Origin: Neofusicoccum parvum
Lineage: Eukaryota; Ascomycota; Dothideomycetes; Botryosphaeriales; Botryosphaeriaceae
Assembly: GCA_020912385.1 (NCBI GenBank)
Contig: CP087208.1
Location: 2,604,001 to 2,668,000, forward strand
Length of the DNA stretch: 64,000 bases
Reading direction: 5' to 3'
Below are positions 23,479 through 33,977 of this stretch, in pieces; position 1 is the first letter of the stretch; every line of letters begins with the position of its first letter. The notes below the pieces were generated by a model that did no database searches, had not been told where the DNA came from, and saw only the letters and a list, made by a program, of their open reading frames with translations. The translations under genes and the position numbers were made by a program.

Positions 23479-24312
23479 TCCTCACTGGCACACAGCTGCT
23501 CGCGACGTTCGAAGTTGCGCGCGGGCAGCGCGCCTTGCCGCTTCGGGCGCACGTCGTGAAATTCCCTTGGCGGCCGCGGCCTCGACATCCGCGTCTGGGG
23601 CGCGCTCGCGGGCGCCGTCGGGGGCGGGGCGGGGCGCTGGCGGCGGGAAACGATGGAGGAGGGTTTTGCGGTCGGGCTGGCGGGCTGGATGGACCGGTCT
23701 GGAGGAGCGTCGGGGAGGGGAGGGCGGGTTCGTCGGCGCGGGCAACTCGTGAATCTTTCGTGCAGAATGGATTTCGTAAATTTCAGACGTTCGAGGTTGG
23801 GGCGGCTGGCTGGCCGGGGGGGCGGCCCCGCGTCGAGCTTCCGCTTCAGGGGCGGGGCGCCAACGTCGAACGTCGCAACCTGGTGGATGACGGCTGAACT
23901 GGATTACGGCGGCCGTGGGGATGACGTTTGCTGGCCGCGCTGTGACGTTTTGGCGGCGAGGAGGCGGAGGGGAGCGAAACCGATGCTGGATGCGGGCGCG
24001 TGAGGAGGCAGGGGGATGCTCGTGGGCGGCGCTGGTCGCTGGCTGCTTGGCCTGCGTTACGCGCGCGTGCCGTTGCGTCAGCGCAAGCTGGTGGTGGGTG
24101 GTAAGGACGCTGCCCTCCTGGCGTAGGCTGCACAGTCGGTCGGTCAGTCAGTCAATCAAACCGTCATTTTCGAACTGAACCCCCAATCTCGCGTCGCCCA
24201 AACCCCCTCCCCATCGCGCAGCCACGAGCACCTTGGCGTCACGTCCCCCGACCTCCTGCCAGCGGCGGCCCCCCAATGCTCGAAATCATCGAGGATTCCA
24301 GGAGGCCAGGCG

Positions 24313-24367
24313 GGACCGTCAGGATTTACTCCAGAATCGGTTTTGAAAGTGAATCCTGACGGTCCCA
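24313..24367. repeat. Perfect 15-bp inverted repeat with 25-nt loop
   Basis: GGGACCGTCAGGATT (24313-24327) is mirrored by AATCCTGACGGTCCC (24353-24367). It ends 7 bp before another motif copy (24375-24384), the same arrangement as the hairpin at 23018-23062. Confidence 0.8.
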
Positions 24368-27300
24368 GATTTCGCGACGTTCGACGTTGGGCAGGGATGA
24401 GGCGTCCTGCCGCGCGCCCAGAGCGGTTAAACTCGCGGACTCGAGAGTGGGCGCACGGCAACTTCGAACGTCGCAACTTGTGAAGGTGTGCTTTCTACTT
24501 TTCTGCCCCCCCGACGTTTTGCCCGGCCCCCCCGACCTTTCTCCGGCCATGGGCTGGTCTGACGCGCCGGCGAGAGGCTGCCAGGCCGGTGGCGATATGC
24601 TGCCGGGGGCACCGCCGCCGCTGGCAGGGCAGCCTGGGGCTCGCGTGAGATAGATGAGCGTTCCCGGAGGAGAGGGTTGCGTGCAGGCGGGGGCATTACA
24701 TAAATCGCACGGCGGGAGCGTGTCGAGCATATTGGCGTTGCGGCTCTGGCCGATGCAACACTGCCGGGACATGGGAGCTTCCTCGCGCCCTTCACGCCGC
24801 ACCGCACCCGCGCCGGCCACCTTCGCTGCAGCAGGACACGAGCGAGGCCCGCAGGCACCGCACCGTCAAACGTCGCGACATGATTCGGAGGGGCGGCGGC
24901 GCTGGGATGCGGTGAGACAGCGGGCGACTCGCCGGGCATGACGCGCGCGGATCTCTGCAGCGGCGCAACACTGGCACCGCCGCGCGCCGTTGCGGCAGCA
25001 GCAGGCGCGTGGAGCAGCACGGCAGCAGCACGGCAGCAGCGTCGAACGTCGGGACATGATTCGGGCGCAGCGCTGCTCCTTGTGCGCGCTCACCCTCCGC
25101 CTGTCTCTTCACACGATCGCCGCGGGAAGTGACGTCATCCCGCCCTCGGACGCGCTCTCCAGCGCCGCCATCCCTCCCCCCAGCGCACATCTCCTCCTGC
25201 TTCGGCCGGCCGCCGCGAGCCCGCAACCGGTTTGCCAACCAGGCCGGCGGCGGGCGGGGAGGGAGGGCAATGGCGACCGCCCGCGCGGCAACGTCGAACG
25301 TCGCGCATGATTCGGCCTGGTGGGAACATCGCGGTTGCTGAGTCGCCGCGCTGCCACCTCATGACGTCGCGGCCTCAGGCAGGTGGCCCGCCAAGGGGGA
25401 CGGCAGCGGCAGCCCACTTTCCCGTGCCCTCAGCGGCGCCGAAAGGGGCGGCCATGCGAATGTCCGCTCGGCCAATCTGCCCGTCGTGGCTCGCGCCTCT
25501 CTGTGCTGGCCGCGCAACCTCGAACGTCGCAACTGAATCGAGCGAGGGAGCGGCGGCCGGCCACACGGATCGTCGGCGCGCGAGAGTCGTGGGCGCTGGC
25601 CGCTGGCCGCTGGCCGCTGGTGCGCTGGCTGGACGGGCACCGACACCGACACTCGCTGACCACGGCGATGCATGAATCTCACGGCCGCTGAGTCGGGCGC
25701 CGGTGCGGGCTGCCTCCTCACGGCACCTGCCCGGCCACGCCCCAGCGGCCCGGGCTGCAGAGAGCCTCCCCGGGAGCCGGCTTCGCAGGCGCGCACACTG
25801 CATTCCCGCCGCCCCAGCAGAGGCCCCGAAGTTGGATGAGAGTTCTGGATTCTCGCCACGCGACACCCGCTCGTAGGGCTGTAGGGCTTAGCACCAGTGA
25901 TCGGCGCCCGTCTGACGTCAAAAGAACGGCGCCGCCGACCCCCTTTTCGGCGCGCGCGCTGCTTCGTGCGCTGCCCCAATCTGGGCCCTTCTGGTCGCTG
26001 CCCCTGCAGGCGGCGCCCTCGATGCGGCAACTTGGCCGCAACTTCGGACGTCGAGCGCGAGTCGCACTACTCGCGCGATCCCTGGGGGGGCTGCGCGCAC
26101 ATGGCGAAAAGCAAAATCCGCTGCTCAGAGAAACAGATCTTTTTCCCCTTGATCGCTATTTCTGCGCCGCGGCGCTGATCGCGTCCTGCTGCCGTCGCTG
26201 CATGCGGAAGGGATGCCGCAACTTCGAACGGCGAGAACGAGTCGCCGTTGCTTCCAGGCCTGGTGCATTGGCTGGCGGCGTCTGTGTGGCCGGAGGTGAG
26301 CAGACGTGCTGCAGCTGCGCGGTCCTGTTGGTGTCGTCGCATTTCCGCTCCGGTGCTTGCTTCGTGCTCGTTGCCACTGCTCGCTGCCTTGCCACTTCCG
26401 CTCCTGCCCTCCGTGATCCGCTCTGCCACACTGCATCTCTGCCCGTTTCATCCCGCCCGGCGAGACCTTCTGCTGCATGGGCTCGCTTCGCTGGCTGCCG
26501 GAAAAGCATGCGGTTGCGGGCGTTGCCTCCTCGTGCGCGAGGGGGTCTTCCCTGCCAGTTTAGCGTCGTTTAGTGTTGCGATTGGAGGGCGCACCGGACA
26601 GTCCAGCCGGCAGTGTCCGTGGCGGCAGACGCAAGACCTAGCAGGTAAGTGAGTCAGAGGAGCCGTCGTGCAAGCCATCGGGAGCTCATGCTTACAAGCG
26701 TCCTGTGTGAACAGAGTGCGTACCTCGTAGACGTCGACAGCCGTGGCTTCTTCATGCCGAAGCGATTCCCGCGTAGACCTGTGGGTCTTTGTCGACAGTC
26801 AATACTGAGACGGATGGTAAGGCGGGATGGGGACGGCGCCTGGCAGCTAGCGGACGCGCTGGCTCAGGCGATTGAGCTTCACACACGCAGGCAGGCTCTC
26901 CGGCTCGCAGCGGCAGCCCGCCTTTGGATGTCATTCAATCTTGGAGGTCAAGCACCTTCACGCCACGCCTTCGTGCGGGCCAGGCTCGCCGAGCCTTCGC
27001 TGCCTGGCATCCTAGACCGAGCTGTGTGCTGTCGTGGCGTCCAAAATGTCGAGTGCCGGCACTGCCGGTCGCACAGTGCTGTGGTCGAGATGGGATCGTG
27101 GTGAGAGACTCGATACAGGTCATACAGCGACGGCTAGCTGGGTCAGAGGCGCGCCTGTCGGCACCAGCGCAAGCAGCTGTGACGCGTGCTGGTGAGTGAG
27201 CTCGCTGCTCCATCGCTGCTCCACGATCCAGCTGCGGGCAGGAAGCGGGAAGTGGCACGCCGTGACGCCAGCGGCGCGACCGCAAAGGCTGAGCACAGCG

Positions 27301-27414
27301 CCTCGCAGGCAGCTGCTTAGCGCAGCGAGCAGGCCCAAGCCCATCGCAAGCAAGCAGCGCCTCGCACGAAGTGAAGTCCCTCAAGCCCAAGCCCCAATGC
27401 CGCTCATCGTCAAA

Positions 27415-27459
27415 CCTTCCTCAATGCGCGCCGCGTGTGCGTCACACCAACGAAAGAGT
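27415..27459 (-). terminator. Bipartite snRNA 3' element, copy B (U1)
   Basis: On the minus strand ACTCTTTCGTTGG (27459-27447) directly follows the U1 RNA. Exactly 30 nt after TCG comes GGAAGG, preceded by CATTGA. This copy sits behind a canonical U1, which supports a real function of the element in snRNA 3'-end formation. Confidence 0.6.
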
Positions 27460-27619
27460 GAGCCGGTCTGCAGACCGGAGTGGTAGCCATCAAAAATTGT
27501 CCCCATGTATAGCCCCCGAAGGTAGCTACATACCCGTCACCGACCGCAGCGTGCAATGCAGGGTGGACTGGGCAGGCTTTCTGTCTTCTTGATCGCAGAG
27601 GCCCGAGGAAGGTAAGTTT
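27460..27619 (-). ncRNA. U1 spliceosomal snRNA (canonical)
   Basis: The minus-strand RNA starts AAACTTACCT (5' at 27619), whose ACUUAC pairs with 5' splice sites (GUAAGU). Stem-loop I carries GATCAAGAAG (27594-27585), the U1-70K site. Stem-loop II carries ATTGCAC within CACCCTGCATTGCACGCTG (27565-27547), the U1A-type loop. The Sm site AATTTTTGA is at 27498-27490 and the terminal hairpin CCGGTCTGCAGACCGG at 27478-27463. Length is about 160 nt, as for other U1 RNAs. A TATA-like TACATAAA lies at 27670-27663, about 45-50 bp upstream. The bipartite 3' element follows directly. U1 recognises 5' splice sites during spliceosome assembly in the nucleus. Exact ends are estimated. Confidence 0.88.
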
Positions 27620-27662
27620 GGAGAAGAAAAGAAGAGGAGGATTGGGGCCGCCGGTGGACGGG

Positions 27663-27670
27663 TTTATGTA
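27663..27670 (-). promoter_or_regulatory. TATA-like box of the U1 gene
   Basis: TACATAAA on the minus strand lies about 45-50 bp upstream of the U1 5' end, the same spacing as the TATA boxes of the U2 genes in this window. Confidence 0.6.
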
Positions 27671-28203
27671 GGCGAGCCATCGGGCAAGCGAGTGCTTCGT
27701 CAGCGCGGCCGTGCCGGCGTTGGTCCGACTGGAAGGCGCGGCGGACACTGGCGACGGCGGTCAGGAACCGCGGACGCCGACGAAAGGCAGGCACGGGCGC
27801 GAAGCTGGCAGCAGCTGTTGTTGCTCGAGGGGAAGTGGAAGTGGTCGCCTCCGCAGTCACTCTGGAATACACAGTCGCCGTGGTGGGCAGATACCAGTAA
27901 CTGCCGTCCGACATCTTGCGCACTCCTGGGAAGATATGAACAAGCTTGATGCAGGAGGCGGGCTCCTGGGCATTGCTGTGCGCCAATCATTCACAGGCGC
28001 CAGGCGAAGTAGAGCGGTGCTCGCCGGTCTTTTTCGCACGCACACGGTATGGCCTCTCGCAAGCTGGCAGCATCAAAGGTGTCTCTGACGGATGTGCGGA
28101 CGTAGTGATGGCATCGATCACGAGGCTTCCATGACTTTCCACGCCTGCTCAGCCCGCTTGCGCCGCGGACCAGGCATTCCTTCTGCAGCTTCCAAACAAT
28201 CAC

Positions 28204-28272
28204 CACTCCCCAATGTGGCTTAGCACCACGAGGCTCTTCCTCGCTTGACCCCGTCCCGCCCACACATATAAA
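28204..28272 (+). promoter_or_regulatory. U2 promoter: upstream element and TATA box (copy at 28.3 kb)
   Basis: CACTCCCCAATGTGGCTTAG (within 28204-28224) is followed by ATATAAA (28266-28272), 44 bp before the RNA start. The upstream block is shared almost exactly with the U2 copy at 56.3 kb and in part with the U1-like gene at 15.7 kb. The bases between TATA and RNA (CCGCCCTCCTCCTCTGCTCT) are identical in both U2 copies. Confidence 0.7.
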
Positions 28273-28309
28273 CCGCCCTCCTCCTCTGCTCTGCCTCCCT
28301 TTCTTCTCC

Positions 28310-28493
28310 AGCTCTCTTGCCATTTTGGCTAAGATCAAGTGAAGTAGCTGTTCTTCTCAGTTTAATCTCTGGGACGTGCCTACGGGTGCACTAGTGATTA
28401 AACCAGTTTTTGGAACCCGATTGGCGGCCGCTGAACTCCGTTCATGTCGCTAATCACAGTGTCGCCAGTACTGCACTGCCTCTGGCTGACGCG
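28310..28493 (+). ncRNA. U2 spliceosomal snRNA, copy 1, with altered branch-site recognition hexamer
   Basis: The 5' domain TTTTGGCTAAGATCAAGTG matches the U2 region that pairs with U6. Then come GAAGTAG (28341-28347) where U2 normally has GTAGTAT, and CTGTTCTTCTCAGTTTAAT as in stem-loop IIa. An Sm site AGTTTTTGG (28405-28413), a variable stem-loop III, and stem-loop IV GCCAG-TACTGCACTGCCT-CTGGC (28464-28486), the U2B''/A' binding loop, follow. Length is about 184 nt, normal for U2. Together these leave little doubt about family. The T-to-A change in the branch-recognition hexamer is seen in both copies of this window. It is either a functional variant or a non-functional duplicate. Confidence 0.82.
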
Positions 28494-28497
28494 AACA

Positions 28498-28546
28498 TTT
28501 CTTTTTCGTTGTGCGCTTCAGCATGCCTGGAGCTTCAAGGAAGAAG
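28498..28546 (+). terminator. Bipartite snRNA 3' element, copy C (U2)
   Basis: TTTCTTTTTCGTTG, then 30 nt after TCG, GGAAGAAGG preceded by CTTCAA. Same arrangement as at the other five snRNA-type loci. Confidence 0.6.
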
Positions 28547-30346
28547 GTTTCTTATGAGAGCTGTCACCAGTGTCTGCCACCCTCCAGTAGGTTTTCTTGG
28601 CTGCTTGATAAGCTGGGCTCGTGGTGTTGAGTTGCAACCCATAGCGACTGCGACGTTGTTTGTTTTGGTCTCACAAACAGCGATGCATGCTTGCTTGATT
28701 ACTTGGTGTTTTGATGCAGCGCCGGACAACCTGATCTGTCTGGCGCTCACTGATAGCGCAAAGCCACAACACTTCTCGGCATTTCTCGCTGCCGGTCTTC
28801 ACCTGGAGAGGTAGCGCCGCGTCCCAACAGAGCAAGAAAAAGTAGCATTGCCAAGATGAGCCTTCGCGCTATCTCCAAGTCGCTGTTCAGCAACATAAGG
28901 TTAAACAGTCACCTCCCTCGACGCTCTTACTTGGCACCTGCCGATGGCCCACTTACGCAAAGCATCATTCGCCGACTCGTGTCCCCAACCTCTGCCATGT
29001 TTCGCCCTTGCTACGACCCGACGCACAGATGTATCGCACGAAAATATTTCCGACCAAACCCATTCAGAACTTCAGATACCCACAGCAAGGCAGCACTGCC
29101 AGAGCTTGGCCGATCACTTTTTCCACAAAGCACCACTATCCTCGTTCAATTTTATACTTTAACCTCGACGACGAAGGATCTTCGGAAAGTAATTCGTCAT
29201 CTACTGCGGATCGTAGGTTCTCGTCCAGGCGAATTATTCCAACTACGTCACCTTCGCAGCCGATCCACCTGAGCCGCAAGCAGGAAGATAGACAGGGATC
29301 TGAACCGCTGCCCTCTCAAGGGAGTTAGAGAGGGTACCGGCGCTGTTCTTCTTGCTGTGCGGGCGAGGAAAACCCAATTGAGCGTATGTTGCATGAATGC
29401 GGAAGACCAACTGGGAGCTGAGGGAATGGAAGACTCGTATGTACGAGATAGCCTTCTAGAGACATAATAACGGCCTGCTTGCGACCGCGCAAAAAGCACC
29501 CAATTAACTCCTGCTTACAATCTGAATGTTGTGCCACTCCACAAGGCAGCCAAGTAACACTTGATGGTATGAACCCAGTAGACAAATTAGGGGCTATAGG
29601 CAAATAAGTAGGGATCCTTACCCTGCTTGAGTAGGACGTAAAAGACAATTGATCATATTTCAAGACGTCTTCTCTAAACTCGTAGATGTTGGTCGGATTT
29701 TTCACAGCCGCGGGAAATTCTTTTCCACTGTTGGCAAGCTCAACCGGCTCCCCGGCTTGCAGTAGCACCGGAATGAAGCATCTTTGTCGTCACGAATATC
29801 TCTGCCCTTGGTTGAGCAGTCCCGTAACACAACATAAAGCTTGGTAGATGTCAATTTCCAGGGGACAGGAAGGGACACCTTCACAAAAGAGTGAAGATTA
29901 TGAAGGCAACAATAATTCTTATCTTTCTATTCCGCAATATCTTTATTCTGCCATCGTCTCTCCATCCTCGCACTTCGCCTCAACTCTCGTGTTTTTGTAG
30001 TTACGTCTCCTTCTTGAGCTTCTAAAGCATATACTGTACGTACGATCTCACATCCTCATGAGTGCAGCGGCATGTCTGCATCATCGTTATCCTTTCCCCA
30101 ACAATGGAACAAGGTCGACCCGGGCACGAACTGTCGACCCCAATACGGCCCCTCTGATAGGCAAGGTACTGAAGAGTTGGAGGTCGTAAAACATAGGGAT
30201 AAATCCCCCAGGGATCATATTTTCAACATCGGTCCCCTCGCCGCGGAATGTTGCTTCACCGGTCCGTCTGCCATGCTTGACGACCTGCAGAAGTCTGATC
30301 GTCGGCGCATCAATAACGTTGGTTACATGAAGCCCCGCTAATTGCG
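28547..30346. other. Gene-poor stretch with one doubtful short frame
   Basis: A frame from ATG 28856 (context CCAAGATG) to 29272 would start with a basic, Ser/Arg-rich segment resembling a mitochondrial presequence, SLRAISKSLFSNIRLNSHLP, but the remainder (about 95 residues) shows no recognisable domain and no clear splice sites. It may be the 5' remnant of a mitochondrial protein gene. I see nothing else between here and 30346. Confidence 0.3.
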
Positions 30347-30800
30347 TTAATTTGCGGATTTGGGGGTCCAGTAGCTGAAGAGGAGGTTCGTGCTACATGA
30401 GACATGCATCCACCGGACGTTAGCGATATCTACTGGAGATATGCTGTCCACGAATCTGTGCAAAGTGTCGATCTCGTAGAACATAAACTTCGTGTTCCGG
30501 TACAGGACGTCTGAAGTGCCATTCGAGAGGAGCTTTGGAACCCATAGGACACTTGGATCCAACGGGCATCTCAGGTCATCCATGAGATGGTGCCGCAGCA
30601 GGGTCATTCTGGATTTCTAGTGCCGGGAAGTAACTTGCTATAATGCGGACATGACGAAATCCCAACACGAAGCCAAAGATTTTCAATCGAAGCTCTGGAG
30701 CAAGGTGCATGATCGGGGAGGGCAGGAGCCTCAATCTTGTGCTTCTAAAGAACACGTTCGGATTGTCAAGGTTGCATCGTTGGTTCCGGTTGTTGGACAT
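30347..30800 (-). pseudogene. Broken DUF7730/F-box-like fragment
   Basis: The first frame (ATG at 30800) contains LAPELRLKIFGFVLG, the LPxELRxxIxxxVLG signature at the start of fungal DUF7730-type proteins. It stops at 30576. The overlapping next frame continues with NGTSDVLYRNTKFMFYEIDTLHRF, which matches the DVLYxxNTFxF(x)DLxTLxxF part of the same family. The usual region with the CRQIYxEA motif is missing. No intron of normal size joins the frames, so I read it as a truncated, frame-shifted copy. An intact relative is at 42.0-43.0 kb in this window. Confidence 0.5.
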
Positions 30801-33165
30801 GCTGAATGAGAGTCCGCGTTACCAAGATTGCTCGGCACAGAGAGGCTTTCCTAAATATTCCCCTGGAACGCTCACGTAGCGTCAATTCTTGTTTGCTGGG
30901 CATTTCCATAAATGTGGGAGGTCTCAGCACCCGTACCACTTAATGCTGAAATCAAGCAATGCAAGCAGACGTGCTTAGTCCGGTTGTAGGGAGTATTGTA
31001 ACGCCATTATGCCCGTTATCCGTGGGCAGTTGCAAAAGTCCTCCGGAAGCCAATATGTAGCAACAGAGGGGTCAGACCGTGCTGTATGATCTTCAACTGT
31101 CCACGGTTGAATTACGCATGCAGTCCTTCCACCATCCGCGTGATGCGTGTTGGGGAATCTGGACCAAATTCCTGCAGAGAACGATGGCGGGAGTGCTTGC
31201 GAAGAGCTAGTGTGGACGGACAACTTATGGGCGCGCGTGTGCCTGTGGCAGGAGTTTGATGGCGTATCGTATGGCGAGTCTGTCCGGCGAGAGACGCACC
31301 CTCCAGTAGTGGAAAACCCCAACCACGTGTCGGGTGGATATAACGAAGGACCTGTTCCAAAAATCAGTAGCAGGCCGCAGAGCTCCAGGGCTAAACGGTG
31401 CTGTTGCAGCCCAGGAAATGTTAACACTCGCGCGGGGCGGGAAGACCCCTCCATCAGGTCGGCGGCTGAAAGCAGCGGGCTGGCGGCAACGGAATCTAAA
31501 CCAGCAACGTTAGCGCCCGGCGGCAATCCCGCCAACTCTGCTGCAACGTCTCCTCCATCTCTAAGCCCATCGACCGTCATCCACGAGCCGCCCGTGGTCC
31601 TGTTGCCGTCAGTGGTGTTCAGCGCGCCGGCCTTGAAACTGCAGCGGGGCAGACGGCCGTCAGCGGCGCAACCGCGGGCAAGTGTGGCGCGGAGGAAGCC
31701 AATTGCTTCCGTCGCCATCCGCCGGCGGACGGGCATGCAGGCGGGGAGCTTTGACTCCGGCCAGCTCGTTCTCGACTCCCCGCGGCCGCGGTGGCGGACA
31801 GTCCGCTGTGTGGGCGGGCCGTCCAGAAACGGAATCGGGAATACGAAGCGGCCGGCAGCAGCAGCACGCACGCCCGAACGCCGGGGTGGCAGTGCGTGGG
31901 CGGCGTCGGTGCCGTTGGCGCATCTGGCGGCGGGATGAAACGAGCGCGTCATGCACGAGCAGGCCGGCGAGGTGCGACAGGTCTTATTCTGATGGGCGCG
32001 AGGCGGGAGCTCGAACAAGCTCTCGGGCACGATGCGGTGAGAGCCAGGGCCGGCGGGGGGATCAGGCACAGCAGCCACAGACGTTGGCGGGGCAAGGTGG
32101 GGCCACAGCGGAACTGCGGCACCACAGCTGTGCAGCTCGAGCTCGCCGCCGCTGCCCCTCGTCATCTCAATCTCGACGCTGCTGCGTCCCGCACTGACAC
32201 CGGAAAACCGCGCGTTGGTCCTGGGATTGCCTGCCCCTCCGGCCCATCTCAATCACGCACTGGCGGGGCCGCTGGCCCTGAGACGGGCTGCTGGCCAACC
32301 GCCGCTGGCGCCAAAACAGCTGGCCGCCTGCACCGACCGGGGCGTGCGGTAGCTCCAAGCCAGCACCGTGGCTCCGTCTCGATCAATGGGCGTCCTGGAA
32401 AGCTTAGCCGCCGCCGGCCCTCCACACATCGTATGACGGCCGAATACCCGGCCGCCGAGTCAAGGGCCGCTGCTGCTGCCTCTCAGCACTCCTCCACGCA
32501 TCTTGGCTGTGCAACTGGCGGGTGCCGGGTTCCGTGCTGGCCGGCGTGTGGAGGTGCCTCGAAACCGGATTGACACGGGGCCTGCCAATGGCGGCGCTGT
32601 GCTGGCCGTCCCGGTGGTTCTGGAAGCGTGGGAAATAGGCTCACCCCTCCCCACAGCGGCACTGAGGCTGATGCAAAAGGTGGGTCCGGCCTGCGATCTC
32701 GACGGTCCACGTTCTGGACTGGCATTGGGCCAGCACAGCTCCAGCCTCGCAAGGCGCAGCATCCAGAGGCTCAGAGCTTCGCGGAACTTGACGCCAGCCA
32801 TGCCGCATGCCAGGCGCGCGCCTGGAGCGCAGTGGCGAGGTGGAGCCCCGTGCTGGCGTGTGTGGGCTTGGCCATGGCGTCAGCGGGGTTGTCTGACTGC
32901 TGCTGCCCGTGCCTACAAGCTTCATGCCCTGTCCGGAAGGAGGGGCACCAGGACCCTGAGCCTGAGCTGCCTCTGCCCTTGCCTCGTGCGTCGTGTCGTG
33001 CTGGCCTTGTGAGGGGCTGCGGGCTACATAAGACCTGCCGCCGCTCCGCCGCCTCCTCTTCCTTTCCTCTCCAGCTCTGCTCACGAATCCGAATCCACTA
33101 CCAACTGCTCCCACCAAGACACACACTCCCCAACCTTCTTCGACCAACACACCCCTCCTGCAACC
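30801..33165. other. GC-rich intergenic region; promoter of the CVNH gene at its end
   Basis: Open frames of up to about 425 codons are present on both strands but are compositional. The last 150 bp contain TACATAAG (about 33026-33033) and a CT-rich leader ending ACAACCATGTCG, the promoter and 5' leader of the lectin gene. Confidence 0.45.
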
Positions 33166-33724
33166 ATGTCGTTCCACCTTTCTGCCGAGGACATCCGCAT
33201 CGAGGACAACCACATCCTCAAGGCCCGTCTCCGCACTGAGGGCGGTGACTGGAACGACGCTGAGATCGACCTCAACCAGCACTTGGGCAACCAGGATGGT
33301 AAGCTGCCCCTCCAAGCTCTTTGCCGCCATCAGTGCAGCATTGCTAACACTCTCGTCAGGCATGATCCACTGGGACGGCCGCGGTACGTACAGCCATCAT
33401 CCACCCCTGGCTGCAACCTCCAAACCCCGCCCTGGCCGAGCACCACTTGCTGCCACGTCGCCAATGACTCCATGACCACATATTCTAACATAGCACAGAC
33501 TTCTCCCACTCTGCTGAGAACGTTACCTTCTCGATCGAGGGTGGCGGCGAGGTTCCCGTCCTCCGCACCTTCCTCCGCTCCATCGACGGCGAGGAGTTTG
33601 CTCGCGACGTCAACCTCGCCGAGCGCATCCAGAACCACGATGGTCACTTCGTCTACGGTAAGTCGTCTCCCTGGGCCGTCGATGGATTCCCGGACGTGCA
33701 GCTAACGTTCAATGTGCAGTCTAA
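33166..33724 (+). CDS. Cyanovirin-N homology (CVNH) lectin (106 aa)
   Basis: Four exons, 33166-33298, 33360-33383 (24 nt), 33499-33657 and 33720-33724 (5 nt: last base pair of a Val codon plus stop). All junctions are phase 1. The product begins MSFHLSAEDIRIEDNHILKA and includes DWNDAEIDLNQHLGNQDG, AENVTFSIEGGGEVPVLR and VNLAERIQNHDGHFVY. These are the two tandem repeats of the fungal CVNH fold (usual length about 100-110), a mannose-type carbohydrate-binding module. There is no signal peptide, so it is probably cytosolic, like other fungal stand-alone CVNH proteins. Intron-phase uniformity and conservation make the model secure. The precise sugar and role are unknown. Confidence 0.92.
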
Positions 33725-33977
33725 ACGACGGACTGCTCCCAACATGACGACCGAACCGAACGGCTGAGAGATGCATTCGGGGGTTGATGACAATGGGGAG
33801 ATGGATTGCGTTCATGCTCTGGAAGACGACATGATGGGTCCGAGGGCTGAGGCACCATAGCCTAGTCCGAACTAAACGAAACACTATCCTGGCACCTCGC
33901 TCTCATGATGACGTGACCTGTTGCAATGGTGTTGTGTCTTGTCTAGCATCTTGCTGTGTCTCTACTCCAAGTTCATC

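Larger units (their letters stand above)
16393..26233. repeat. Dispersed short repeat, consensus GCAAC-N-TCGAACGTCG-CRA, about 18 copies
   Basis: The core TCGAACGTCG or a one-base variant starts on the plus strand at 16393, 18302, 18634, 19140, 19637, 23866, 24465, 24866, 25042, 25294, 25520, 26044 and 26224. On the minus strand it occupies 18842-18851, 23085-23094, 23503-23512, 23785-23794 and 24375-24384. Most copies are preceded by CAAC plus one base and many are followed by GCAA or GCGA. A given 10-mer should appear well under once per 20 kb on both strands, so the clustering is not chance. Copies lie only in non-coding DNA and skip the MFS gene. I do not recognise it as a known transposon end; a protein-binding site or the remnant of a dispersed element are both possible. 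Confidence 0.75.
22532..27446. other. Gene-poor GC-rich region with motif array, hairpins and GT microsatellite
   Basis: No supported protein gene. It contains the densest part of the TCGAACGTCG array (23085-26233), two strong inverted repeats (23018-23062 and 24313-24367) and a (GT)n tract at 23457-23478. Three copies share a longer downstream extension, CATGATTCGG. The open frames are of random high-GC composition. Confidence 0.5.

Noticed and set aside
29221..29340. tRNA-like segment on the minus strand (GGTTCAGATCC resembling a B box, with a CCCTCTC/GAGAGGG hairpin)
   Set aside because: The T-arm and acceptor stems do not pair and no A box is present at the right distance. It is only a local hairpin.
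30975..33012. Several long open frames on both strands between the U2 gene and the CVNH gene
   Set aside because: No conserved motif, splice pattern or start context; strands mirror each other.
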